A stretch of 37,799 nucleotides of DNA from Mucilaginibacter sp. (lineage in GTDB: Bacteria > Bacteroidota > Bacteroidia > Sphingobacteriales > Sphingobacteriaceae), in contig JAQBOP010000392.1 of NCBI GenBank assembly GCA_028287975.1, positions 1-37,799 of the forward strand, given 5' to 3'. Positions 9,183 to 17,476 of this stretch are shown here, piece by piece. Made by a program: the position numbers and the translations under genes. Under the pieces are notes generated by a model that was not told the DNA's origin, did not search any database, and saw only the letters and a program-made list of their open reading frames with translations. The number at the start of each line of letters is the position of its first letter. The first letter of the stretch is position 1.

Positions 9183-9719
9183 TCAGTAATTTCTTGGCAG
9201 GGCTTTAAGTTGTAAAAAAACAAATAACTGCCATCTTAATTGCATATTCTTATTACTTCCGTGTTCTGCCTCAGAATCATACTTCACTTGCATAGCACCG
9301 CACTCAGCCCAAATTTTACTATATATTTCGTCTATCTCTGCTTTATAATTACTTGTGAAAACTGCGGATTGAAAAGCAGCGGCCAATTTTCGGGTAAAAA
9401 TTTCACTGATATCAAAGTGTAATTGTTCGTGACCTAAAAGGTAATCAGACTCACCGTCCCTTCTCTCCCAAGAAGCATTTTTATCAAAAAGATTCCTTAT
9501 CTTAAAGTTTATAATATAGGAACAATCACGGTATTCAGGGCTATAATTATACACTATATTCCAATATGATACCGCACCATAGCGGCTTTGATAATCAGGT
9601 CTTCCATTAAAATCATTCCAAGTCAACGGCCTATCTTGTTGCCATTCTATAGCCTGTGCTTTGAGAAGCGTTGGGCTGATGAATAAAATTAAGAGCGTTA
9701 TCAGTTTTAACAACCGCAT
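9183..9719 (-). CDS. Secreted protein of unknown function, DUF922-like putative Zn-dependent protease
   Basis: Signal peptide 'MRLLKLITLLILFISPTLLKAQA'; 'LTWNDFNGRPD…GHEQLHFDISEIFTRKL' HExxH-like motif. Confidence 0.65.
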   Translation of the reverse strand: MRLLKLITLLILFISPTLLKAQAIEWQQDRPLTWNDFNGRPDYQSRYGAVSYWNIVYNYSPEYRDCSYIINFKIRNLFDKNASWERRDGESDYLLGHEQLHFDISEIFTRKLAAAFQSAVFTSNYKAEIDEIYSKIWAECGAMQVKYDSEAEHGSNKNMQLRWQLFVFLQLKALPRNY

Positions 9720-9821
9720 TGGTAATATGGTTTGGTGAGATAATATTACGAATAATTATTTATTGACAAATTATCATGGCATTTACATCTCCTTATGATT
9801 TATAGCAGGCTTGTATAAGAG

Positions 9822-9846
9822 CCCTGCGATGCACTTAACCCCACGC
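9822..9846 (-). repeat. Partial REP/RAYT-end remnant
   Basis: 'ccctgcgatgcacttaaccccac' vs 'ccctgcgatgcacttagccccac' at the RAYT 3' end/REP junction (8511-8533). Confidence 0.6.
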
Positions 9847-9863
9847 AAAACAGTAATTATTAT

Positions 9864-9871
9864 TAGCTTTG
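9864..9871 (+). promoter_or_regulatory. Possible Bacteroidetes -7 box (TAGCTTTG)
   Basis: Matches TAnnTTTG immediately upstream of the ATG at 9879; no clear -33 TTG. Confidence 0.35.
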
Positions 9872-9878
9872 CAAAATC

Positions 9879-11297
9879 ATGAAGGCGCATTTAAAACACC
9901 CTGTATTTGCCGTTATATCGCAGCTTGCCGGCCGGCAAAATCTGCAGGTGTATACGATAGGCGGTTTTGTGCGTGATATTTTTTTACATCGCCCGTCTAA
10001 GGACATCGATATCGTTATCATAGGCAACGGCATTGCCTTTGCCGAGTCTGTTGCCGCCGCTCTTAAGGTAAAGCTGGCCATCTATAAAAACTTTGGCACG
10101 GCCTCATTAAAATATCAGGACCTGGAGATTGAGTTTGTTGGCGCCCGCAAGGAGTCGTACCGGCTGGATTCGCGCAAGCCAATTGTGGAGAACGGCACGC
10201 TGGAAGACGACCAAAAACGCCGCGACTTTACCATCAACGCCTTGGCTATCTCACTACACCCGGATACCTTTGGCGAATTGATAGACCCGTTTAACGGTAT
10301 CCGCGACCTGGAACAAAAACTGATCAGGACACCGCTTAACCCCATCGAGACCTTCTCTGACGATCCGCTGCGGATGATGCGCGCAATCAGGTTTGCATCG
10401 CAACTTAATTTTAAAATAGACGAAGTGGCCGTCGAGGCTATAAAGAACAACGTCGACCGCATCAGCATCGTATCGCAGGAGCGCATAACTGACGAAATGA
10501 ATAAGATCATCCTGTCGGCAAAGCCGTCGATAGGATTTAATTATTTGTTTGATACCGGCCTGCTGCACAAGATCTTTCTGCAAATGACGGCGCTTTATGG
10601 TGTTGATTATATTGACGGCAAAGGTCATAAGGATAATTTTTACCATACCCTGCAGGTACTGGATAACATTTGCGAAACAACCGGCGACCTTTGGCTGCGC
10701 TGGGCAGCCATATTGCATGATATTGCCAAACCTGCTACCAAGCGCTTCGAGCCGGGTCACGGCTGGACATTTCATGGCCACGAGGATAAAGGCGCACGTA
10801 TGGTGCCCAAGATCTTCGCGCAGCTAAAACTGCCTTTAAACGAAAAAATGAAGCAGGTGCAAAAATTGGTACAGCTGCATTTAAGGCCCATCGTACTGTC
10901 GCAATCCATCGTGACCGACTCGGCGGTGCGGCGTTTGCTTTTTGAGGCCGGCGATGATATTGAGGGGCTAATGTTATTGTGTAAAGCAGATGTTACCACA
11001 AAAAACGAATACAAGGTTAAAAAGTATCGTAACAATTTTGAGTTAGTTCAGCAAAAATTAAAGGACGTTGAAGAGCGTGATAGCATCCGCAACTGGCAGC
11101 CGCCCGTTACCGGCACCGATATTATGGAGTTATTTGGCATAAAAGAGGGCCGCGAGGTGGGTATTATTAAAAATAAGATCCGCGAAGCGATACTTGAAGG
11201 CGAGATCCCGAACGCCCGGGCAGAGGCAATTAGCTTCACAATTAAGGCAGGCGAAGAAATTGGCTTAAAAGTTGTGGCAAACTCAATCATAAATTAA
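9879..11297 (+). CDS. CCA tRNA nucleotidyltransferase / poly(A) polymerase family protein with HD domain
   Basis: 'YTIGGFVRDIFLHRPSKDIDIVIIG', 'RRDFTINALAISL', 'DDPLRMMRAIRFASQLNFKI', HD motif 'LWLRWAAILHDIAKP'. Confidence 0.93.
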   Translation: MKAHLKHPVFAVISQLAGRQNLQVYTIGGFVRDIFLHRPSKDIDIVIIGNGIAFAESVAAALKVKLAIYKNFGTASLKYQDLEIEFVGARKESYRLDSRKPIVENGTLEDDQKRRDFTINALAISLHPDTFGELIDPFNGIRDLEQKLIRTPLNPIETFSDDPLRMMRAIRFASQLNFKIDEVAVEAIKNNVDRISIVSQERITDEMNKIILSAKPSIGFNYLFDTGLLHKIFLQMTALYGVDYIDGKGHKDNFYHTLQVLDNICETTGDLWLRWAAILHDIAKPATKRFEPGHGWTFHGHEDKGARMVPKIFAQLKLPLNEKMKQVQKLVQLHLRPIVLSQSIVTDSAVRRLLFEAGDDIEGLMLLCKADVTTKNEYKVKKYRNNFELVQQKLKDVEERDSIRNWQPPVTGTDIMELFGIKEGREVGIIKNKIREAILEGEIPNARAEAISFTIKAGEEIGLKVVANSIIN

Positions 11298-11335
11298 AAT
11301 ATTATTTTTACCAAAAAAATCTACTACAACATACA

Positions 11336-11977
11336 ATGGCACTATACAGGTTTAGAGTTACCTTTGAGGATTATGACGATGTAACACGCGAGATCGATAT
11401 CAAATCGACCCAGACATTTGAGGATCTTCACCGGGCTATACATCAGTCAACAGGTTATAACGCAGCGTATCCGTCGTCATTTTACATCAGTAATGACCAA
11501 TGGATAAAAGGCGAAGAGGTTACTTACCTGCCTAACCAAAAAAGGATTGACCGTGGTATAGCGCTAATGGAAAAGGTGAAACTGAGCAGCCGTATTGACG
11601 ATCCGCACCAGAAATTTTATTATACCTTTAATTTTGACCGCCCGTTTGATTTTCATGTCGAGCTAATGAAGATCATCCTTGATGAAGCTGCGGGCGTAAC
11701 TTATCCGGCTATTATTAAATCTGTAGGCGATGCGCCAAGACAATTTGTTACCGTTGCCGATGCAGCTACCGCCGCTACTGCCGATACAGGCGACGACTTT
11801 GATTTTCTGAATGAAATGGGCATAAACCAGGAAGATACCGAAGATTTCTCTGAAGTAGACGAAACCGGTGAAGCTGTTGCCGAAGCGCATGAAGAGGAGG
11901 AGGAAGACGAATTTGGAAGCGAATTTGCCGATGATGAAGGATTTGAGGAAGACGGCAAATCGCACGAAGATTATTAA
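11336..11977 (+). CDS. Plasmid pRiA4b ORF-3-like family protein with acidic C-terminal tail
   Basis: 'ALYRFRVTFEDYDDVTREIDIKSTQTFEDLHRAIHQSTGY…SSFYISNDQW'; C-terminus very rich in E/D. Confidence 0.75.
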   Translation: MALYRFRVTFEDYDDVTREIDIKSTQTFEDLHRAIHQSTGYNAAYPSSFYISNDQWIKGEEVTYLPNQKRIDRGIALMEKVKLSSRIDDPHQKFYYTFNFDRPFDFHVELMKIILDEAAGVTYPAIIKSVGDAPRQFVTVADAATAATADTGDDFDFLNEMGINQEDTEDFSEVDETGEAVAEAHEEEEEDEFGSEFADDEGFEEDGKSHEDY

Positions 11978-11980
11978 ATT

Positions 11981-12173
11981 AGTCGATAGTCCATGGTCAA
12001 TAGACCATAGATTGAACGATATATAACTATCCATCGCCCTTGTTGGTGTCCTCACCAACAAGTAACGGATGCATAACGGACCTTTATAACAGCACTGCAA
12101 GTTGTTGGTGAGGACACCAACAACGGCCCTGAACTGCTGGCAACTATTGACTATGGACCATGGACTATCGACT
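11981..12173. repeat. Long-span inverted repeat flanking hairpin-pair unit 1
   Basis: agtcgatagtccatggtc (11981-11998) is the exact reverse complement of 12156-12173. Confidence 0.85.
12034..12126. repeat. Hairpin-pair repeat, unit 1
   Basis: cttgttggtg-tcct-caccaacaag (12039-12062) and gttgttggtg-agga-caccaacaac (12101-12124). Confidence 0.9.
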
Positions 12174-12210
12174 ACCAAAACCCTTATAGTAATTGCCGGC
12201 CCCACTGCTC

Positions 12211-12301
12211 TCGCCCTTGTTGGTGTTATCACCAACAAGTAACGGATCCATAAACAGGCCGCTATAACACGCAAAGTTGTTGGTGATAACACCAACAACG
12301 G
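12211..12301. repeat. Hairpin-pair repeat, unit 2
   Basis: cttgttggtg-ttat-caccaacaag (12216-12239) and gttgttggtg-ataa-caccaacaac (12276-12299). Confidence 0.9.
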
Positions 12302-12347
12302 CGGGCAGTATTGTTTATAACTACTTAACGGCTATGAACCATCAACA

Positions 12348-13250
12348 ATGAACCATCAACTAATAGTAATTGCCGGCCCCACTGCTTCAGGTAAAACCGC
12401 GGCAGGTATCCTATTGGCACAATACTATAAAACGGTAGTGGTATCAGCCGATTCACGGCAGTTTTACCGGGAGATGTCCATCGGCACAGCTAAACCCGGC
12501 TGGAATGAGTTAGCGGCTGTTAAACATTACTTTATTGATTCACATGCTATCACCGAACCTTTTTCTGTGGGTGATTTTGAGAAAGATGGCCTTGCACTTT
12601 TAGATGATCTTTTTAAAACGCACGATAAAGTGATCCTGGTTGGCGGCTCGGGTTTATATATTAAAGCGCTGTGCGAGGGCTTTGATGACATCCCGCAGGC
12701 TGATGAAGGTACCAGGGAACAATTAAACTTTGAGTTTAAAGAAAAAGGCATTGCAGCATTGCAGGAAGAGTTAAAAATAGCCGATCCCGATTATTATAAC
12801 GAGGTTGACCTAAGTAATCCGCAAAGAATTATCAGGGCGATCGAAGTTTTCAGGAGTACAGGCAATCCTTTTTCCTCTTACCGCAAAGCGACAGTTAACA
12901 AGCGCCCATTTAATATTTTAAAAATTGGGTTAGACCTGCCCCGGGAGATTTTGTACAGCCGGATAAACCAACGTGTTGACGAAATGGTAAAACAAGGGCT
13001 GGTTGACGAGGTTAGATCACTAACTCCTTACCGCCAATATAACGCGTTGAACACCGTTGGCTACAGCGAACTGTTTGATTATTTTGACGGTAAAATCGAC
13101 CTTAACAAAGCCATCGACCTTATTAAACAGAACACCCGCCGCTTTGCAAAACGGCAGCTTACCTGGTTCAGAAAAGACCAACAGATGCATTGGCTTAAGC
13201 CGGATGAGATACAACCCGAAATTATTGACCGGTTACTTGATCAATCTTAA
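12348..13250 (+). CDS. miaA: tRNA dimethylallyltransferase MiaA
   Basis: '[15 protein letters not shown]' P-loop, '[20 protein letters not shown]', '[11 protein letters not shown]', '[17 protein letters not shown]'. Confidence 0.97.
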   Translation: MNHQLIVIAGPTASGKTAAGILLAQYYKTVVVSADSRQFYREMSIGTAKPGWNELAAVKHYFIDSHAITEPFSVGDFEKDGLALLDDLFKTHDKVILVGGSGLYIKALCEGFDDIPQADEGTREQLNFEFKEKGIAALQEELKIADPDYYNEVDLSNPQRIIRAIEVFRSTGNPFSSYRKATVNKRPFNILKIGLDLPREILYSRINQRVDEMVKQGLVDEVRSLTPYRQYNALNTVGYSELFDYFDGKIDLNKAIDLIKQNTRRFAKRQLTWFRKDQQMHWLKPDEIQPEIIDRLLDQS

Positions 13251-14093
13251 CAGGTACTGGCCGTAGCCGCTTTTAATGTACCGTTGTGCCAAACTTTCCA
13301 ATTGCTGTTTATCAATAAAGCCCATGCGGTAGGCAATCTCTTCGATACAGCCAATTTTAGTATCCTGGCGTTTTTCAATTACACGTACAAATTCGCTGGC
13401 ATCGCTTAATGAGTCAAATGTACCGGTATCCAGCCATGCAGTTCCTCTATCCATTACACCTACTTGTAAAGTACCTTGCTCCAGGTAATATTTATTTACA
13501 TCGGTGATCTCGTATTCGCCGCGTGGCGATGGCTTTAAGTTTTTGGCGACCTCAATTACCGTATTATCGTAGAAGTAAAGCCCCGGTACAGCAAAATTAG
13601 ATTTAGGCTCCAATGGTTTTTCTTCTATCGACAGCGCCTTAAAATCCTTGTCAAACTCAACAACACCATAACGTTCAGGGTCTGCAACCGGGTAAGCAAA
13701 AACAGCCGCGCCGTTTACATCATTAAAGCTTTGTACAAGTTTACTAAAACCGCTTCCATAAAATATGTTATCGCCCAGTACAAGCGCTGCTTTATCATCT
13801 CCGATAAATTTTTCGCCTATTACAAAAGCCTGCGCCAAGCCGTTAGGTACAGCTTGTACCGCGTATTCAAAATTACAGCCTAATTCTTTTCCGTCGCCTA
13901 ACAAGCGTTTAAAGCTTTCATTATCTTCGGCGGTAGTAATTATTAAAACATCTTTTATACCGGCCAGCATCAATACAGATAATGGATAATAGATCATTGG
14001 CTTATCATAAATAGGCATCAACTGCTTACTTATCGCCTTGGTTATAGGATAAAGCCGGGTGCCTGATCCGCCTGCTAAGATTATTCCTTTCAT
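13233..14093 (-). CDS. rfbA: Glucose-1-phosphate thymidylyltransferase
   Basis: '[39 protein letters not shown]', 'GDNIFYG', '[10 protein letters not shown]'. Confidence 0.97.
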   Translation of the reverse strand: MKGIILAGGSGTRLYPITKAISKQLMPIYDKPMIYYPLSVLMLAGIKDVLIITTAEDNESFKRLLGDGKELGCNFEYAVQAVPNGLAQAFVIGEKFIGDDKAALVLGDNIFYGSGFSKLVQSFNDVNGAAVFAYPVADPERYGVVEFDKDFKALSIEEKPLEPKSNFAVPGLYFYDNTVIEVAKNLKPSPRGEYEITDVNKYYLEQGTLQVGVMDRGTAWLDTGTFDSLSDASEFVRVIEKRQDTKIGCIEEIAYRMGFIDKQQLESLAQRYIKSGYGQYLLRLIK

Positions 14094-14103
14094 ATAATTT
14101 TAA

Positions 14104-14961
14104 TTATTGTTGAAGTTTGGCTATACAGTCTGTTAAACTGTCCCTCCAATATGGTATCTCTATATTAAATGTTTGTTTTACTTTACTTTTATCCATTACA
14201 GAATAGCTTGGCCTTGTAGCCTTTGTTGGATATTCGTCTGTACGGATAGGGATTGCTTTTACCTGGGTTGCTGATATATCAAATATGGCACGGGCAAAGT
14301 CAAACCATGAGGTTACCCCCTCGTTGCTGTAATGATAAACACCATAAGCCTTGCTCCCCCTGCTGATAATGAGTAATACAAATTCGGCAAGATCAATAGC
14401 GTATGTCGGGGTGCCAACCTGGTCGGCAATTATTTTAAGTTCGTCACGGTCGCTGCCCAGCTTAAGCATGGTTTTAACAAAGTTGCCGGCATATTCAGAA
14501 TATAGCCAGCCGGTACGGATAATAAAATGCTCTTTTAAAACTGATGCTATAGCCAGCTCACCATCTAATTTGGTTTGGCCGTAAACACTTATCGGGCTTG
14601 CCTCATCCTCTTCGGTAAGCGGGTGGGCAACATCTCCTTTAAAAACAAAGTCGGTTGATATATGGATCAATACTGCGCCATGGTTTTTACATTGAACGGC
14701 CAGGTTAGCCGCACCTGTATTGTTTACCTTTTTGGCAAGTTCACTATCATCTTCGGCCTTATCAACAGCCGTATAAGCGGCGCAATTGATGACGTAGGCC
14801 GGTTTATATTGTTGAAAAATTTTATCTAAACCTGTAACGTCAAGGATATTTGCTTCAGACTCGGGCGGGAAAATAATATTGGTCAACCCCTTTAGTTGGG
14901 CCACATATTTTATGCACTGCCCCAACTGACCCGAAGCTCCAAAAACAACGATAGTACTCAT
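14104..14961 (-). CDS. rfbD: dTDP-4-dehydrorhamnose reductase
   Basis: 'VFGASGQLGQ', 'NCAAYTAVDKAEDDSELA', 'ISTDFVFKG', 'YGQTKLDGE', 'IIRTGWLYSEYGNFVKTML'-like motifs. Confidence 0.95.
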   Translation of the reverse strand: MSTIVVFGASGQLGQCIKYVAQLKGLTNIIFPPESEANILDVTGLDKIFQQYKPAYVINCAAYTAVDKAEDDSELAKKVNNTGAANLAVQCKNHGAVLIHISTDFVFKGDVAHPLTEEDEASPISVYGQTKLDGELAIASVLKEHFIIRTGWLYSEYAGNFVKTMLKLGSDRDELKIIADQVGTPTYAIDLAEFVLLIISRGSKAYGVYHYSNEGVTSWFDFARAIFDISATQVKAIPIRTDEYPTKATRPSYSVMDKSKVKQTFNIEIPYWRDSLTDCIAKLQQ

Positions 14962-15263
14962 TATGATAATAGTTAGCTTAGCAAAGATGTTAATTTATGA
15001 TTGATATTTATTATATCATTTGTTTTATAGCTTTTAATATTATTAACGAGGCTATTTTGGCACACGATACATTTAAAAGTTATAACATAATCCTTACCAA
15101 AATGGTTAAGTCCATTTATACAGCGGTAAAGGATACACGTAGATTGACCCATTGACTGCTAATATAACTATAAAGTAAGTATTACGATCAGAATTATTAT
15201 AATGCACTTATATTTCGGGCCGTTTCGTAATCATATTGCCTGTTATTATAATTAAAATTAAGT

Positions 15264-15271
15264 TAAATTTG
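15264..15271 (+). promoter_or_regulatory. Possible Bacteroidetes -7 box (TAAATTTG) for the flippase operon
   Basis: TAnnTTTG match 23 nt upstream of the TTG start; TTG at 15238-15240 gives a 23-nt spacer. Confidence 0.4.
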
Positions 15272-15293
15272 CTTTGCTATCAATCTGTAACAT

Positions 15294-16553
15294 TTGAAAC
15301 AACGCGTTAAAGAATCTTATAAAAAGTTAAGGTCGACTAATATCTTATCTAACTTCCTTAACCTAAGCGGCATACAGATCTCAAATATATTATTATTGTT
15401 AATAACCATTCGCCTGATAACCGGCAGTGTTGGCATTGCGGGTTTTGGCATAATCATGTTCGCCTACCGGTTTTCGCTGCTCGCCGGCACGGTTATTAAC
15501 TACGGCACCGGGCAATCGGGCATAAAAGACACTACACTTAATCTTACCGATGTAAAAAAACTAAGTGTTGTGTTTTCTAACACATTATGGATAAGGGTGC
15601 TTATTTTTATATTATTTTTAACAGGATTAGCCGGTTTTTATTGGCTGCATAGCAGTAGCTACACCTATATTTTATTAGCAACGCCGGTTGTATTGGCCGA
15701 GGTATTTAACCCTTTGTGCTTTTTTATCGGTATTGAAAAGATCAGGATCTTTAACGTATGGAACCTGGTATCAAATATTGCCGCGGTATTGGCTATTTTG
15801 CTTTTTATAAAAGGCCCTGCCGATGCCGTATGGGTTAATTTTATTTTGGGGACGGGTAACGTTGTCACCTATTTAGGTTTACTGGTGTATTTATCCGGCC
15901 GTTTAAAAACAAGCTTTCAAATCCCGTTAAAAGCCGATCTGTTAGCCATAGCCAGGGATAACTTTTATCTGACGGTAAACAATATCTCAGCTAACCTGCA
16001 GCAATCCATCATTATATTCGCGCTTGAATGGGGTAACTCAGGCATGCTGGGCGCGTATACGTTGTGCGACAGGATCATGGGGCAAAGCAGGAACTTACTT
16101 AACATCGTCAGCATTGCCATTTACCCCAATGCGGTTAAAATGTACCAACAAAATGCCGCCGCCTGGGACAATTACCGTAAAAGATGCAAGTACCTGTTTG
16201 CGGGGATCTTTGCGGCAGGCGCCGCGCTGGTATTTGTATTGGCCGACCTGATCATATTCATCCTGTCGAAAAAACACAATGCCGACGCGGTTATGGTTTT
16301 AAGGGTGATGGCATTTGTACCGGTTATATCCGCTTTAAATGTATTTAGCGTAGTTGATATATTGTTAAAAAGCAAAAACGTGTATCTGTTTAAAATTGCT
16401 GTAATTTTAATTGTGGTAGCAACGGGGGTAGCATTTTCATTAGTAGCTACCGGTAATAATTTGCTGATTGCCACTTTTACGCTTATTATTGAACTTAGCG
16501 CCTGGGTTATGTATGAATATGTTATAAAAAAATCGCCGGCTAAAAATGTCTAA
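15294..16553 (+). CDS. Polysaccharide flippase (Wzx/MATE-like)
   Basis: 419-aa polytopic membrane protein; 'FGIIMFAYRFSLLAGTVINYGTGQSGIKD', 'GAYTLCDRIMGQSRNLLNIVSIAIYP'. Confidence 0.85.
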   Translation: MKQRVKESYKKLRSTNILSNFLNLSGIQISNILLLLITIRLITGSVGIAGFGIIMFAYRFSLLAGTVINYGTGQSGIKDTTLNLTDVKKLSVVFSNTLWIRVLIFILFLTGLAGFYWLHSSSYTYILLATPVVLAEVFNPLCFFIGIEKIRIFNVWNLVSNIAAVLAILLFIKGPADAVWVNFILGTGNVVTYLGLLVYLSGRLKTSFQIPLKADLLAIARDNFYLTVNNISANLQQSIIIFALEWGNSGMLGAYTLCDRIMGQSRNLLNIVSIAIYPNAVKMYQQNAAAWDNYRKRCKYLFAGIFAAGAALVFVLADLIIFILSKKHNADAVMVLRVMAFVPVISALNVFSVVDILLKSKNVYLFKIAVILIVVATGVAFSLVATGNNLLIATFTLIIELSAWVMYEYVIKKSPAKNV

Positions 16554-17475
16554 ACCTGTAGCGCTAATTCTGCTTAACTGGAATACACCCGTGCATACGG
16601 CAAACTGTATTTTATCATTACAGCAATACTGCGATGAACAGTTGTTTGATATCCTAATAGCGGATAACGGGTCGACAGATAATTCATTAGCCTTGCTTAA
16701 AGCGCAGTTCCCAAACCTGGTTTATATCGACAACAAAGAGAACCTGGGCTTTGCCGAAGGCAATAACAGGGGGTTGGTTTATAGCATCAACAATGGTTAC
16801 ACTTATTCATTGGTGATGAATACGGATACCTTAGTTGATGAGGACATGGTAACCTGCCTTAAAACGCATTTAGATAATTATTTACAAGCTGCTGCCGTAC
16901 AACCCGCCATCTATTGGATGCACGACAGAACAAAAATCTGGAATGGCGAGGGCAGTTTTAACGCGTTTTTGGGTACAACAAAATCATCAACCAAAATACC
17001 TGATACAAATACCTATAAAACTGTTGAGTGGGTAACAGGCTGTTGTATGATGATCCGAAACTCCGCCTTAATTATGAGCGGGTTATTTAACAAGCAATTC
17101 TTTTTGTATTATGAAGACGTTGAGCTATCATACCGGTTGCGTGATTGCGGCTATGAACTGCATTACCTGCCGTCATGCAAAATGTATCATGAAGCCGGTG
17201 TATCAGCCAAGGTCGAAAAAAAGGAAGGTTTTTTAAGCCCGGTTATTCATTATTATATCAGCCGCAACCATATCTGGTTTTTAAGGCGGTACGCGCTGCC
17301 GGCTTATTACCCGGTCAACCTAATTTATAACGGCTTTTATTACCTTGCTTTGCTGGCCTATTTTATATTGCGCGGACGTAAAGAAAAAGCAAGCTATTTG
17401 ATCAAAGGTTTAAAAGAAGGAATTTTCGCATCAAATAACCTAATTTGGTCGCCAAATAATATCAGCATCCGGTAG
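16546..17475 (+). CDS. Glycosyltransferase family 2
   Basis: 'VALILLNWNTPVHTANCILSL', 'IADNGSTDNS', 'NLGFAEGNNRG', 'FFLYYEDVELSYRLRDCGY'. Confidence 0.95.
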   Translation: MSKPVALILLNWNTPVHTANCILSLQQYCDEQLFDILIADNGSTDNSLALLKAQFPNLVYIDNKENLGFAEGNNRGLVYSINNGYTYSLVMNTDTLVDEDMVTCLKTHLDNYLQAAAVQPAIYWMHDRTKIWNGEGSFNAFLGTTKSSTKIPDTNTYKTVEWVTGCCMMIRNSALIMSGLFNKQFFLYYEDVELSYRLRDCGYELHYLPSCKMYHEAGVSAKVEKKEGFLSPVIHYYISRNHIWFLRRYALPAYYPVNLIYNGFYYLALLAYFILRGRKEKASYLIKGLKEGIFASNNLIWSPNNISIR

Positions 17476-17476
17476 C

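Noticed and set aside
9004-9189. 61-aa plus-strand ORF
   Set aside because: Antisense to the RAYT 5' region and running into a REP copy.
11663-12298. 211-aa minus-strand ORF
   Set aside because: Half antisense to the pRiA4b ORF-3-like gene, half made of the translated hairpin repeats ('RYLLVITPTRA…RYLLVRTPTRA'); a repeat artefact.
12034-12301. CRISPR-like repeat array
   Set aside because: Only two units, each an internal hairpin pair, no regular spacers and no cas genes.
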